DNA from: Lysobacteraceae bacterium NML91-0213
GTDB taxonomy: Bacteria > Pseudomonadota > Gammaproteobacteria > Xanthomonadales > Xanthomonadaceae
DNA length: 64,000 bases
Direction: 5' to 3'
Assembly: GCA_002798175.1 (NCBI GenBank)
Contig: NWQL01000004.1
Location: 240,887-304,886 of the forward strand
How positions within the stretch are numbered: the first letter of the stretch is position 1; the number at the start of each line of letters is the position of its first letter. The notes below the pieces were generated by a model. That model made no database searches. It was not told where the DNA came from and was given only the letters and a program-made list of their open reading frames with translations. Shown one piece after another: positions 36,310 through 48,146 of the stretch. Position numbers and translations under genes: made by a program.

Positions 36310-38316
36310 TCAGCCGCGCTGTGCCACGCGGATCACCTTCGGCGTCACGAAGATCAGCAGCTCGGCCTTTTCCTTCGAACGGCTGCGGTTCTTGAACAGG
36401 TTGCCGACGATCGGCAGGTCGCCCAGGAACGGAATCTTCGACAGGTCGTTGCGATCGCGGAACTCGTACACGCCGCCGATCGACACCGTCTGGCCATCGT
36501 CGACCAGCACCGCGGTGGTGATCGTGCGCTTGTTGAGGTTCGGGATCGAACCGAACGCGCCGACGTCGGTGTAGCCGCTGATCTCGTCCTTCTTGATGTC
36601 CATGGCAAGGAACACGCGGCCATCGTTGGTGATGGTCGGGGTGACCCGCAGCTCAAGCAGCACGTCCTTGAACTCGACGGTCGGCACGTTGTTGCTCTGG
36701 CCGCCGGTCACGGTCAGGTAACCGATCTCCTGGCCCTGGCTGATCACCGCCTCGCGCTGGTTGCTGGTGATGATGCGCGGGTTGGAGATCACCTCGCCGC
36801 GACCCTCCTGCTGCAGCGCCGAGATCTCGACGTCCCAGTTGATGGTGTTGCCGAGGATGGTCAGGGCGAGCGCGCCGGCGCCAGAGGGAGCCGCACGTGC
36901 GAAGTTCAGGCCTGTCGGGAACAGATGGGCCGGCAGGTCGGCATCCACGGGCGGATTGGGGTTGGTCGGATTCTGGGCCCGCGCATTCCGCACTGCTTGC
37001 TGGTACTCCGCGAACGAGTTCTGGTAATTCGTGTTGCTGTCCAGCGAGCCCGACGTGATCGCCCGGCCATCGATCAGCCCGTTGTTGGTGATGCCGAAAC
37101 GCGCGCCGATGTCGCGGGCGAACGACTCGTTGGCGATCACGATGCGCGCCTCGATCACCACCTGGTCGACCGGCTTGTCGAGCGCGGCGACGATGCGCTT
37201 GATCTCCTGCACGCGCGCCGGAATGTCGATCGCCAGCAGGGTGTTGGTGCGGCGGTCGAAGCTCAGGCTGCCGCGCGACGACAGGAAGCCGCGGCTGTTC
37301 TGGGTGCCACCGCCGCCACCGGCCGAGCCACCGCCGGCGCCGGTCTTGCTCTCCTCGGTCAGCAGCTTGGCGATGTCCTCGGCGTTGCCGTAGCTGATCG
37401 GGATGTACTCGGTGACCATCTCGGCGCGGTCCTCGATCGCCAGGCGCGCATCCTCGCGGGCCTGCTCGAACGCGGCGATCTCGGACTGCGGGGCTACCCA
37501 CACGACGTTGCCGTTGCGGCGCTTGTCGAGCTGGCGGGCCTGCAGGACGATGTCGAGCGCCTGGTCCCAGGGCACCTGGATCAGGCGCAGGGTCACGTTG
37601 CCCTGCACGCTGTCGGAGGCCACGATGTTCAGCCCGGACTCCTCCGCGATCATCTGCAGCACGGTGCGGACCGGGATGTCCTGGAAGTTGAAGGTCACCG
37701 CCTGCCCGCTGTAGGCGCGCGGCGCGTCCTCGGCCAGGACGCTGGTGCCCGCCGACTGCGCGCCGGTGGCCAGCGCGGTGCCGCCCACCGCACGCTGCGG
37801 CGCAGCGGCGCGGGGCACCAGCTCGACGATGAAGTCGCGGCCGGTCTGGTAGGCCATCGGCTCGAAGTCACCCTGCGCGCTCAGCACGATGCGGGTGCCG
37901 GTGCCGCTCTGCACCGCGTCGATGCGCTGCACCGGGGTGGCGAAGTCGGAGACGTTGAGCGGGCGCTGCAGCGAAGCCGGCAGCGTGCTGTTGCCGACGT
38001 CGACGACGATGCTGTTGCCCTGCGCGCGCATGTCGGGCGCGGCACCCTCGCCATCGAAGCTGAGGATCAGCTTGCCGGAGCCGCCTTCGCCGCGCTTGAA
38101 GTCGATCTTCGACACGCCGACCGCACCGGGCAGCTGGCGGGCCGGGTCGGCCGCAACGGGAAGCCCGGCCTGGGCCAGCAACGGAACCGCGTACGACACC
38201 GGCTGTGCGGCGTGCACGCCCGCGGTGGCGGCAAGCAGGCCGGCCACCAGGCCGGTCACCACGCCGAACGGGATGCTGCGCGCCGGACGCGGAGCTTGCG
38301 CTTTACTCACGATCAT
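36310..38316 (-). CDS. pilQ: Type IV pilus secretin PilQ
   Basis: The outer-membrane secretin pore through which the type IV pilus passes, 668 residues. After a signal peptide (about 14-36, ending VHAAQP) come AMIN peptidoglycan-binding domains (SKIDFKRGEGGSGKLILSFDG in part: IDFKRGEGGSG), a secretin N0 region (VTFNFQDIPVRTVLQMIAEE, shortened), an N1 domain with a Gly-rich loop (near 365), and the secretin domain (VLLELRVTPTITNDG, then VPFLGDLPIVGNLFKNR-like IPFLGDLPIVGNLFKN). I start at the ATG of MIVSKAQAPRP because AGGGGA lies about seven bases upstream; an ATG eight codons earlier overlaps pilP. Confidence 0.95.
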   Translation of the reverse strand: MIVSKAQAPRPARSIPFGVVTGLVAGLLAATAGVHAAQPVSYAVPLLAQAGLPVAADPARQLPGAVGVSKIDFKRGEGGSGKLILSFDGEGAAPDMRAQGNSIVVDVGNSTLPASLQRPLNVSDFATPVQRIDAVQSGTGTRIVLSAQGDFEPMAYQTGRDFIVELVPRAAAPQRAVGGTALATGAQSAGTSVLAEDAPRAYSGQAVTFNFQDIPVRTVLQMIAEESGLNIVASDSVQGNVTLRLIQVPWDQALDIVLQARQLDKRRNGNVVWVAPQSEIAAFEQAREDARLAIEDRAEMVTEYIPISYGNAEDIAKLLTEESKTGAGGGSAGGGGGTQNSRGFLSSRGSLSFDRRTNTLLAIDIPARVQEIKRIVAALDKPVDQVVIEARIVIANESFARDIGARFGITNNGLIDGRAITSGSLDSNTNYQNSFAEYQQAVRNARAQNPTNPNPPVDADLPAHLFPTGLNFARAAPSGAGALALTILGNTINWDVEISALQQEGRGEVISNPRIITSNQREAVISQGQEIGYLTVTGGQSNNVPTVEFKDVLLELRVTPTITNDGRVFLAMDIKKDEISGYTDVGAFGSIPNLNKRTITTAVLVDDGQTVSIGGVYEFRDRNDLSKIPFLGDLPIVGNLFKNRSRSKEKAELLIFVTPKVIRVAQRG

Positions 38317-38329
38317 CTTGAATCCCCTT

Positions 38330-38872
38330 TCAATTGTCATTGAGCGCAATCGAGGCCGGCCGCTCCAGCCAGCCGCCCGCGCCATCCGGCACAAGTTCCA
38401 CCAGTTCCACGCGATCCTCGGCAACCGAAGTCACGCGGCCATCGTTCTGGCCCACGTAATCCCCCGCGCGGACCCGGTGGGTCACCTTGTCCGGTGCCAT
38501 CAGCAGTGCGACGAGTCCGCTGCCGCGCCCGATCGTGCCGACCATGTCGATGCTGTCGAGCGGGAATTCCTCGAGCGGCTGCTTGCGGCGGTTGGAATCC
38601 GGCCGCGGCCCGCTGCCCCCGGCATCCGAGGTGAACGCATCGCTGAAGGGGTCACGCAGGCCCTGCGCGGCGTATTCGAACGTCTCGAACTGCTGCATGA
38701 CCGGCAGCGGATCCAGCGGCGGCGCCGGCCGGGCCTGCACGTCGGCAACCCATTCCTCGAGGTTGGGCGCGTCGCCCGGCGAGCTGGTGATGTCGCGGCC
38801 ACAGGCGGCCAGCGACATCGCGAGGGCGGCGAACGCGAACGCGCGCCCGGCGGTGATCAACGGCTTGCGCAT
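38330..38872 (-). CDS. pilP: Type IV pilus assembly lipoprotein PilP
   Basis: 180 residues with a lipoprotein signal ending L-A-A-C (C24). The family segments are present: the disordered N-terminal part, then LRDPFSDAF, LEEFPLDSIDMVGTIG and the small beta domain VRAGDYVGQNDGRVTSV. PilP links the inner-membrane PilMNO complex to the secretin PilQ in the periplasm. The ATG touches the pilO stop (TGATG), and pilQ begins 13 bp after its stop. Confidence 0.95.
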   Translation of the reverse strand: MRKPLITAGRAFAFAALAMSLAACGRDITSSPGDAPNLEEWVADVQARPAPPLDPLPVMQQFETFEYAAQGLRDPFSDAFTSDAGGSGPRPDSNRRKQPLEEFPLDSIDMVGTIGRGSGLVALLMAPDKVTHRVRAGDYVGQNDGRVTSVAEDRVELVELVPDGAGGWLERPASIALNDN

Positions 38873-39540
38873 CAGCGGCTCCCTCCGGCGTTCTCTGCCG
38901 CAGCGGCGTTGGATTCCTGCTCCGCGGTCTCCTCCTCGTCGAGGTAGCGGTAGGTCTTGACCGTACCGGCCAGCTCGAGCTGCCCGCCGGGGCGGATCGC
39001 GGCGCCGTCGCGCGGACGCAGCGAGATGTCGTGCATGGTCATGATCACCACGCGCGGCAGCGAAGCCACGCCGCTGACGAAGGCACCGAACTGGTGGTAG
39101 CTGCCCTGCATGCGCAGCGCGATCGGCTTCTCCGCGTAGAACTCCTGCGGCGACTCCGGGCCGGGCTGGAACAGGTCGTTCTGGATGCCCGTGGCCAGCG
39201 CGGTCTGCGAGATGTCCACGATGAGGTCGGGCATCTCGGTGCGGCTGGGCAGCTGGCGCAGCATCTGCTGCAGCTGCTGTTCCATCTGGGCGAGCTGCAG
39301 CTTCAACGGCTCGAGGTTGGCGGCGCGCCCCTGCTTGAGGGCGAACTCCTCGCGCTTGGTGGCCTCCTGGCTTTCCAGCCCCTGGAGTTCGGCACGCTTG
39401 TCGCGGATCACCACCCACCACAATAGGCCGAAGATCAGCAGGCCCACCAGGATGCAGAACCCGATCTTGTACTCGCGCGGCCAGGACCCGGTGTTGTTGA
39501 AGTCCAGTTCCTTGAGCGACATCTTGCGCTTCTGGCTCAC
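38872..39540 (-). CDS. pilO: Type IV pilus alignment protein PilO
   Basis: 222 residues: a short cytoplasmic start (SLKELDFNNTGSWP), one helix (about 22-43), a periplasmic coiled coil (about 46-100) and a ferredoxin-like domain (FYAEKPIALRMQGSYHQFGAF in part: PIALRMQGSYHQFGAF). PilO pairs with PilN to form the alignment subcomplex. I start at the GTG at 39540, which overlaps the pilN stop (GTGA) and gives MSQKRKMSLKELDF as in Xanthomonas homologs; an ATG six codons later is the other option. Confidence 0.94.
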   Translation of the reverse strand: MSQKRKMSLKELDFNNTGSWPREYKIGFCILVGLLIFGLLWWVVIRDKRAELQGLESQEATKREEFALKQGRAANLEPLKLQLAQMEQQLQQMLRQLPSRTEMPDLIVDISQTALATGIQNDLFQPGPESPQEFYAEKPIALRMQGSYHQFGAFVSGVASLPRVVIMTMHDISLRPRDGAAIRPGGQLELAGTVKTYRYLDEEETAEQESNAAAAENAGGSR

Positions 39541-40180
39541 GGGGCGGCTCCTGCGGTCGGGGCGGCGGCATCCACCGGCGCCGTGGCGTCGGTGTCGATG
39601 CCATCCGCGTCGGCGTCGCGCGCACTGGGATTGGCCAGGGTCACGACCAGGGTGAAGGCGTACGGCAGGCCGGCATTCGACACGCCACCCTCGGCAGGAC
39701 GCGCCTCGATGATCGACAGCTCCGGACGCGTCATCCAGCCCGAGCTCTCGAGGTTGCGCATGTAGGTACTGACGCGCGCGTTGGACTGCGAACGCCCTTC
39801 CAGCGTCAGGCGCTCGCCTTCCTGCTTGAGCGAGGTCAGCATCACGCCGTCGGGGATGGTGCGCACCAGCGAATCGAACAGGTGCACCATCTGCGAGCGG
39901 CTCGCCTGCAGTTTCTCGATGACTTCCTTGCGCGCCAGCAGGCGTGCCTTCTGGCGGTCGAGCTCGTCGATCTCGGTGATCTTCTGTTCGACCTGCGCGA
40001 TCTGCTGGTCGAGATAGGCATTGCGTGCCTGCTGACCCTCGATCTGCGCGTTGTAGTACATGTTGACCAGGAACCACAGCACGACGCCGGCCAGGGCGGC
40101 CAGGCCGAGCATGACGCCGAACTCCTTCTGACGCTGCTTGCGGCGTTCGGCGCGCCAGGGCAGCAGGTTGATCCGCGCCA

Positions 40181-40181
<1 letters not shown>
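39537..40181 (-). CDS. pilN: Type IV pilus alignment protein PilN
   Basis: 214 residues. The N-terminal MARINLLPWRAERRKQR is the conserved INLLPWR motif that docks in the groove of PilM. A transmembrane helix (about 24-42) leads to a periplasmic coiled coil (about 45-95) and a ferredoxin-like domain (LTLEGRSQSNARVSTYMRNL). The C-terminal tail is Asp/Ala-rich and probably disordered. The ATG touches the pilM stop (TGATG). Confidence 0.95.
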
Positions 40182-43993
<3,812 letters not shown>

Positions 43994-44057
43994 CGGCGGT
44001 TCCGGGCCCTTCACCCGGCGATACCCTAGAGTGTCCTGCCGCAACCGGGAGTCGCCC

Positions 44058-44690
44058 ATGCACCGCGCACGACAGCGTGCCGAGACCCGCACCCGCGAGT
44101 GGCGCCATCGCCTTGCCCACGAGGCGGCGCGGCTGATGGCCGAGAGCGGCATCCGCGACTACCACCAGGCCAGGCTCAAGGCCGCGCAGCGGCTGGGCAT
44201 CCACGACGAGGCGGCGCTGCCACGCAACCACGAGATCGAGGCGGCGTTACGCGAGCACCAGCGACTGTTCCAGGCCGATGACCAGGCCTCGGCGCTGCGC
44301 ACGCGACGCGAAGCGGCGCTCAGGGCGCTGCAATTCTTCGCGCCGTTCCAGCCCCGCCTGGTCGGCCCGGTCCTGGAGGGCACCGCCGACCGGAACTCGC
44401 CGGTGCAGCTGCAGCTGTTTGCCGACGACGCCGACGCGGTCACCCGCTACCTCGATCAGCACGGGATCCCGGCCGAAGCACGCACCCGGCGCATCCGGAT
44501 GGACCGCGCGCGCACCGAGGTCGTGCCGGGCTGGATGTTCAGCGTTGAAGACGTCGCTTTCGAGCTGACCGTGCTGTCGCCACTGGCGCTGCGCCAGGCG
44601 CCGCTGTCCGCCGTGGACGAGCGGCCGATGCGGCGCGCATCGCTGGCCCAGCTCGAGCAGCTGCTTGCCGGGGATGGCAACGCCGGCTAG
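44058..44690 (+). CDS. Conserved protein of unknown function
   Basis: 210 residues, no signal or transmembrane segment, probably cytoplasmic. I do not recognise a named family with confidence. The N-terminal third is a basic, Ala/Arg-rich helical segment (EAARLMAESGIRDYHQARLKAA in parts: ARLMAESGIRDYHQARLK), then ALPRNHEIEAALREHQRLFQ, and the C-terminal half looks like a small alpha/beta domain (VQLQLFADDADAVTRYLDQHG). It does not carry nucleotide-binding motifs I can see. GGGAG lies six to seven bases before the ATG. It stands alone, convergent with the next gene by four overlapping bases. Confidence 0.75.
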   Translation: MHRARQRAETRTREWRHRLAHEAARLMAESGIRDYHQARLKAAQRLGIHDEAALPRNHEIEAALREHQRLFQADDQASALRTRREAALRALQFFAPFQPRLVGPVLEGTADRNSPVQLQLFADDADAVTRYLDQHGIPAEARTRRIRMDRARTEVVPGWMFSVEDVAFELTVLSPLALRQAPLSAVDERPMRRASLAQLEQLLAGDGNAG

Positions 44691-45244
44691 GGCGTTTCCA
44701 GGCCGCGACGTTGAACCATTGCGGCAGTAGTGGCCGCGCCGGCAAGTCCGAACACATTGAGTTCGATTGCCACGAATGCGGCAAGCCACAGGCTGGCATC
44801 CCACGCGTCAAGCCAGGCCTCGCCCACGCCCATGGCGGCGTGCAGCCACCAGGCGAGCGCGAAGCCGGCCAGCGCCACGTACAGGCCCCATGCCAGCGCG
44901 CGTCGCGCGCGGTGCACCCGGGCCCATCTGGCAGGCATGCGCAACTCCAGCTCCAGCGCCAGCACTACCGCGAGCCATGTCGTTGCATTGGCGAAGTCCA
45001 GCCGCTCGCCGTCGAGGCCGTAGTCGATGCAGGCCCACACCACCGCGAGGCCGGCCAGCGCCCGCAGTGACCTGACCAGCGGGCGCGACCAGCGCGGCAA
45101 CCGCCAACCGCCGGTCTCCCATTCAAACAGCAGCAGCAGCAACACCCAGGCCGCGGTGTCGACCGCCTCAGTGACCGTGCCCGATGCGGCGTACAGCGCC
45201 ACGTTGGCGGCCAGCAGCGAGTAGATCGCCCACTTGAAAAGCAC
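44687..45244 (-). CDS. Small polytopic membrane protein, unknown function
   Basis: About 185 residues with five to six hydrophobic helices (about 4-20, 32-46, 65-82, 90-105, 118-138, 155-178 by rough reading) and no family I recognise. The start is uncertain: no ATG lies near the N-terminal helix, so I use the GTG at 45244 (MLFKWAIYSLLAANVALY), which falls exactly at the foot of the gltA terminator hairpin. The frame is open up to an ATG at 45325 within gltA, which would add 27 hydrophilic residues. Convergent with the preceding plus-strand gene, overlapping it by four bases. Confidence 0.6.
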   Translation of the reverse strand: MLFKWAIYSLLAANVALYAASGTVTEAVDTAAWVLLLLLFEWETGGWRLPRWSRPLVRSLRALAGLAVVWACIDYGLDGERLDFANATTWLAVVLALELELRMPARWARVHRARRALAWGLYVALAGFALAWWLHAAMGVGEAWLDAWDASLWLAAFVAIELNVFGLAGAATTAAMVQRRGLETP

Positions 45245-45270
45245 GAAGCCGCGGACATGCCGCGGCTTCG
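45244..45270 (-). terminator. Rho-independent terminator of gltA
   Basis: Perfect 11-bp stem CGAAGCCGCGG / CCGCGGCTTCG with a 5-base loop, 33 bp past the gltA stop, followed on the minus strand by TGCTTTTC. It is a strong hairpin. The downstream membrane gene appears to start within or just after it. Confidence 0.85.
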
Positions 45271-45302
45271 TGGCACCGGCGCGGAGGCCGGAGATCACCC
45301 GA

Positions 45303-46592
45303 TCAGCGCTGGTCCGCCGCCACATAGTCGCGGACGTCGGAACCGGTGTAGATCTGCCGCGGACGGCCGATCTTCGCCTCCGGATCGACCTGCTGTTCCA
45401 GCCAGTGCGCGACCCAGCCGGCGGTACGGCCGATCGCGAACATCACGGTGAACATCTCGGTCGGGATCTTCAGCGCCTTGTAGATGATGCCGCTGTAGAA
45501 ATCGACGTTGGGGTACAGCTTGCGCTGCACGAAGTACTCGTCCTTGAGCGCCGCCTCCTCGAGCTTCATCGCGATCTCGAGCAGCGGATCGTCGATGTCG
45601 AGTTCCTCCAGGACCTTGTGGGTCATCTCGCGGATGATCTTCGCGCGCGGGTCGAAGTTCTTGTAGACGCGATGGCCGAAGCCCATCAGGCGGAAGCCGG
45701 AATTCTTGTCCTTGGCGCGGGCGATCGCACTGTCGACGTTGTCGGGAGAACCGATCTCCTCGAGCATCTTCAGCACCGCCTCGTTGGCGCCACCGTGTGC
45801 CGGGCCCCACAACGCGGTGATGCCGGCGGCAACCGACGCGTACGGGTTGGCGCCGGTCGAACCGACCAGGCGCACGGTCGAGGTCGAGGCGTTCTGCTCG
45901 TGGTCGGCATGCAGGATCAGCAGCAGGTCGAGCGCCTTGGCGACCACCGGGTCGAGTTCCAGCGGCTCGCTCGGCACCTCGAACATCATGTGCAGGAAGC
46001 GGCTGACGTAATCGAGGTTGTTGCGCGGATAGCGCACCGGCCAGCCGATCGAGTAGCGATAGGCGGCCGCGGCCAGCGTGGGCATCTTGGCCAGCAGGCG
46101 GATCGCCGCCAGGCGGCGCTGCTCGGGATCGTTCAGGTCGAGGGTGTCGTGGTAGAACGCCGACATCCCCGCCACCGAGCTCGCCAGCATCGCCATCGGA
46201 TGCGCATCGTGGCGGAAGCCCTGGAAGAAGTTCTTCAGCGACTCGTGCATCATCGTGTGATGCGTGACCTCGTGCTCGAAGCGCGAGAACTCGTCGGCCG
46301 TCGGCAGCTCGCCGTTCATCAGCAGGTACGCGACCTCGAGGAAGCTCGACTTCTCCGCGAGCTGCTCGATCGGGTAGCCGCGATACAGCAGCACGCCGTT
46401 GTCGCCGTCGATATAGGTGATCGCCGACTTGCACGACGCGGTCGCGGTAAAGCCCGAGTCATAGGTGAAGCAGCCGGTTTCCTTTGGCAGCTTCGAGATA
46501 TCGATGCAGGGATTGCCGAGGGTGCCGGTGAGCACCGGCAGGGTCACCGACTTGTCGCCGGCGCTCAGCGTGACCTGGTCAAATTCCGACAC
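45303..46592 (-). CDS. gltA: Citrate synthase, type I
   Basis: Condenses oxaloacetate with acetyl-CoA at the head of the TCA cycle. 429 residues, the length of the hexameric NADH-sensitive proteobacterial type. Catalytic residues lie in [15 protein letters not shown] (His), [15 protein letters not shown] (His) and YPNVDFYSG (Asp). The N-terminal beta domain typical of the type I enzymes is present (residues 1-60). The start is a GTG with AAGGAG six bases upstream. It has its own promoter and a strong terminator. Confidence 0.97.
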   Translation of the reverse strand: MSEFDQVTLSAGDKSVTLPVLTGTLGNPCIDISKLPKETGCFTYDSGFTATASCKSAITYIDGDNGVLLYRGYPIEQLAEKSSFLEVAYLLMNGELPTADEFSRFEHEVTHHTMMHESLKNFFQGFRHDAHPMAMLASSVAGMSAFYHDTLDLNDPEQRRLAAIRLLAKMPTLAAAAYRYSIGWPVRYPRNNLDYVSRFLHMMFEVPSEPLELDPVVAKALDLLLILHADHEQNASTSTVRLVGSTGANPYASVAAGITALWGPAHGGANEAVLKMLEEIGSPDNVDSAIARAKDKNSGFRLMGFGHRVYKNFDPRAKIIREMTHKVLEELDIDDPLLEIAMKLEEAALKDEYFVQRKLYPNVDFYSGIIYKALKIPTEMFTVMFAIGRTAGWVAHWLEQQVDPEAKIGRPRQIYTGSDVRDYVAADQR

Positions 46593-46661
46593 AGCGCACT
46601 CCTTTCAGGGTCGTGGCCACACGCGGCAGGGCGCGGCGTCGCGGCACGGGATGCAGGGGAA

Positions 46662-46678
46662 CCGTGGCGATGCCACGG
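46662..46678 (-). promoter_or_regulatory. Small hairpin in the gltA leader
   Basis: CCGTGGC / GCCACGG, a perfect 7-bp stem with a GAT loop, between the predicted -10 and the gltA start, 70 bases upstream of the GTG. May stabilise the mRNA; no proof of a regulatory role. Confidence 0.35.
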
Positions 46679-46686
46679 GGCTGGCG

Positions 46687-46692
46687 ATTATC
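46687..46692 (-). promoter_or_regulatory. gltA: Extended -10 promoter of gltA
   Basis: GATAAT preceded by TG one base upstream (TGCGATAAT) on the minus strand, an extended -10, 95 bases before the GTG. The -35 region is poor, as expected for this type. Confidence 0.5.
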
Positions 46693-46755
46693 GCATACCC
46701 GTACGTAGGGACGGGCCGGCCATTGGTCGCATCGGACATCGCACGCACGCAAACG

Positions 46756-46784
46756 CCGACGGCCGCCTCGGGGGCAGCCGTCGG
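46756..46784 (-). terminator. Terminator of rpmE2
   Basis: Twelve-bp stem (CCGACGGCTGCC with GGCGGCCGTCGG on the minus strand, one U-G pair) and a 5-base loop, followed by CGTTTG. It lies about 70 bp past the rpmE2 stop and upstream of the gltA promoter, so it separates the two genes. Confidence 0.65.
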
Positions 46785-46852
46785 GAAACCTGGATCACCG
46801 GCACGGAAGCAGCCTGCTTCCACGCTGTCGCCCGCCGCGGCGGGCCGACGCG

Positions 46853-47101
46853 TTACTTGGCGTAGCGCTTGCGGAACTTGTCCACGCGGCCGCTGGTATC
46901 CATGATCTTGTTCTGACCCGTGTAGAACGGGTGCGAAGCCGAGGAGACTTCGATCTTGATCAGCGGATACTCATTGCCGTCTTCCCACTTGACCGTCTCC
47001 TTCGAGGTGGCGGCCATGGTGGAACGGGTCAGGATGCGGAAATCGGACGTCACGTCCTGGAACACGACGTCGCGGTAATCGGGATGGATGTCGGCCTTCA
47101 T
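46853..47101 (-). CDS. rpmE2: Ribosomal protein bL31, type B (zinc-independent form)
   Basis: 82 residues of the 50S subunit protein L31. The type B signature [16 protein letters not shown] and the tail [28 protein letters not shown] (read in parts) are clear. It has no cysteine, so it lacks the C-x2-C zinc site of type A L31. In many bacteria such copies are induced on zinc starvation, but the gene here has no visible Zur box, and whether another bL31 gene exists cannot be told from this window. Confidence 0.95.
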   Translation of the reverse strand: MKADIHPDYRDVVFQDVTSDFRILTRSTMAATSKETVKWEDGNEYPLIKIEVSSASHPFYTGQNKIMDTSGRVDKFRKRYAK

Positions 47102-47175
47102 GGCGGCACACCGGAATAGCTGGAAGCCGCCCATTATAGGTGGCTCCAGGAGCGCATGCAATCCTTCCGCACTAC

Positions 47176-48111
47176 TCAGGCGGCGGCGAGGGCCTCGCGC
47201 ATCATCGCGTGGAAGGCGGCGGGCTCGTAGCGGAGCATGATGCGGGCGTTGTCCACCGCGCTTTCCTGGCGCAGCCAGTCCACCACGGTGACGCCACGGG
47301 TCAGGCGCCCGGCGAGCTCGACGGCCACCGGGCGCTCCGCCCACTCCAGCACGCAACCGGGCTGCAGCGCGCAGGCCATCGCCAGCGCGTCCGCCGCATG
47401 CCAGAGATCGCCGCGGCGATCTTCCGACCACAGCCGGGTCTGGCGCGAGATGCCCTCGTAGAACGTTGCGCGCACCGAACCGCAGGCCAGCCACTGCTCA
47501 GCCGCGGCGTGGGGGAAGCCATGCGCCACCGTGGCTTCCCAATCCACCAGATCGAAGCGCGGGAACGCGGCAAACACCAGATGCGCGGCTTCCGGATCGA
47601 ACGCGATGTTGAATTCGGCCGCCGGCGTGATGTTGCCGTGCGCGCTGACCGCACCACCCATCACCACCAAGCGCCCGACCCGCTGCGGCAGGGTCGGATC
47701 GAGCTTCAGCGCCAGCGCGATATTGGTCAGCGGCCCCAGCGCGACCAGCAGCAGCCGCCCGGCATAGGCATGCGACAGGCGCAGGATCGCCAGCGCCGCG
47801 TGCTCGCCTTCGAGTGGCCTGTCGGACGGGATATAGCCGGTGTCGCCGAACCCGTCGCGGCCGTGCACGTAGCCGGCATCGCGCGCCGGGTGCAGCAGCG
47901 GCGCGTCGGCGCCGGCAAACACCGGCACGTCCAGTCCACACACGTCCACCAGCTTCAGCGCATTGGCGGTGGTGTGCTGCAGGCCCACGTTGCCGGCGGT
48001 CACGGTGAGCCCCACCACATGGTGGTCGGGCGCATTGAAGGCCATCAGCAGGGCCAGGGCGTCGTCGACGCCGGGGTCGGTGTCGATCAGCAGGGGGATC
48101 CGGTCGTCCAT
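47176..48111 (-). CDS. Inosine/uridine-preferring nucleoside hydrolase
   Basis: A 311-residue IU-type nucleoside hydrolase cleaving ribonucleosides to base and ribose. The Ca2+-binding signature [14 protein letters not shown] (about 8-21) is intact, followed by [53 protein letters not shown] (in parts) and the late Asp in HAADALAM. I start at the ATG giving [14 protein letters not shown]. The gene lies 35 bp downstream of recG, so it may be last in the spoT-ridA-recG group. Substrate preference not predictable. Confidence 0.93.
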   Translation of the reverse strand: MDDRIPLLIDTDPGVDDALALLMAFNAPDHHVVGLTVTAGNVGLQHTTANALKLVDVCGLDVPVFAGADAPLLHPARDAGYVHGRDGFGDTGYIPSDRPLEGEHAALAILRLSHAYAGRLLLVALGPLTNIALALKLDPTLPQRVGRLVVMGGAVSAHGNITPAAEFNIAFDPEAAHLVFAAFPRFDLVDWEATVAHGFPHAAAEQWLACGSVRATFYEGISRQTRLWSEDRRGDLWHAADALAMACALQPGCVLEWAERPVAVELAGRLTRGVTVVDWLRQESAVDNARIMLRYEPAAFHAMMREALAAA

Positions 48112-48146
48112 GCGTCGATTATCACCCCAAGCAGCGACGTTGCACG

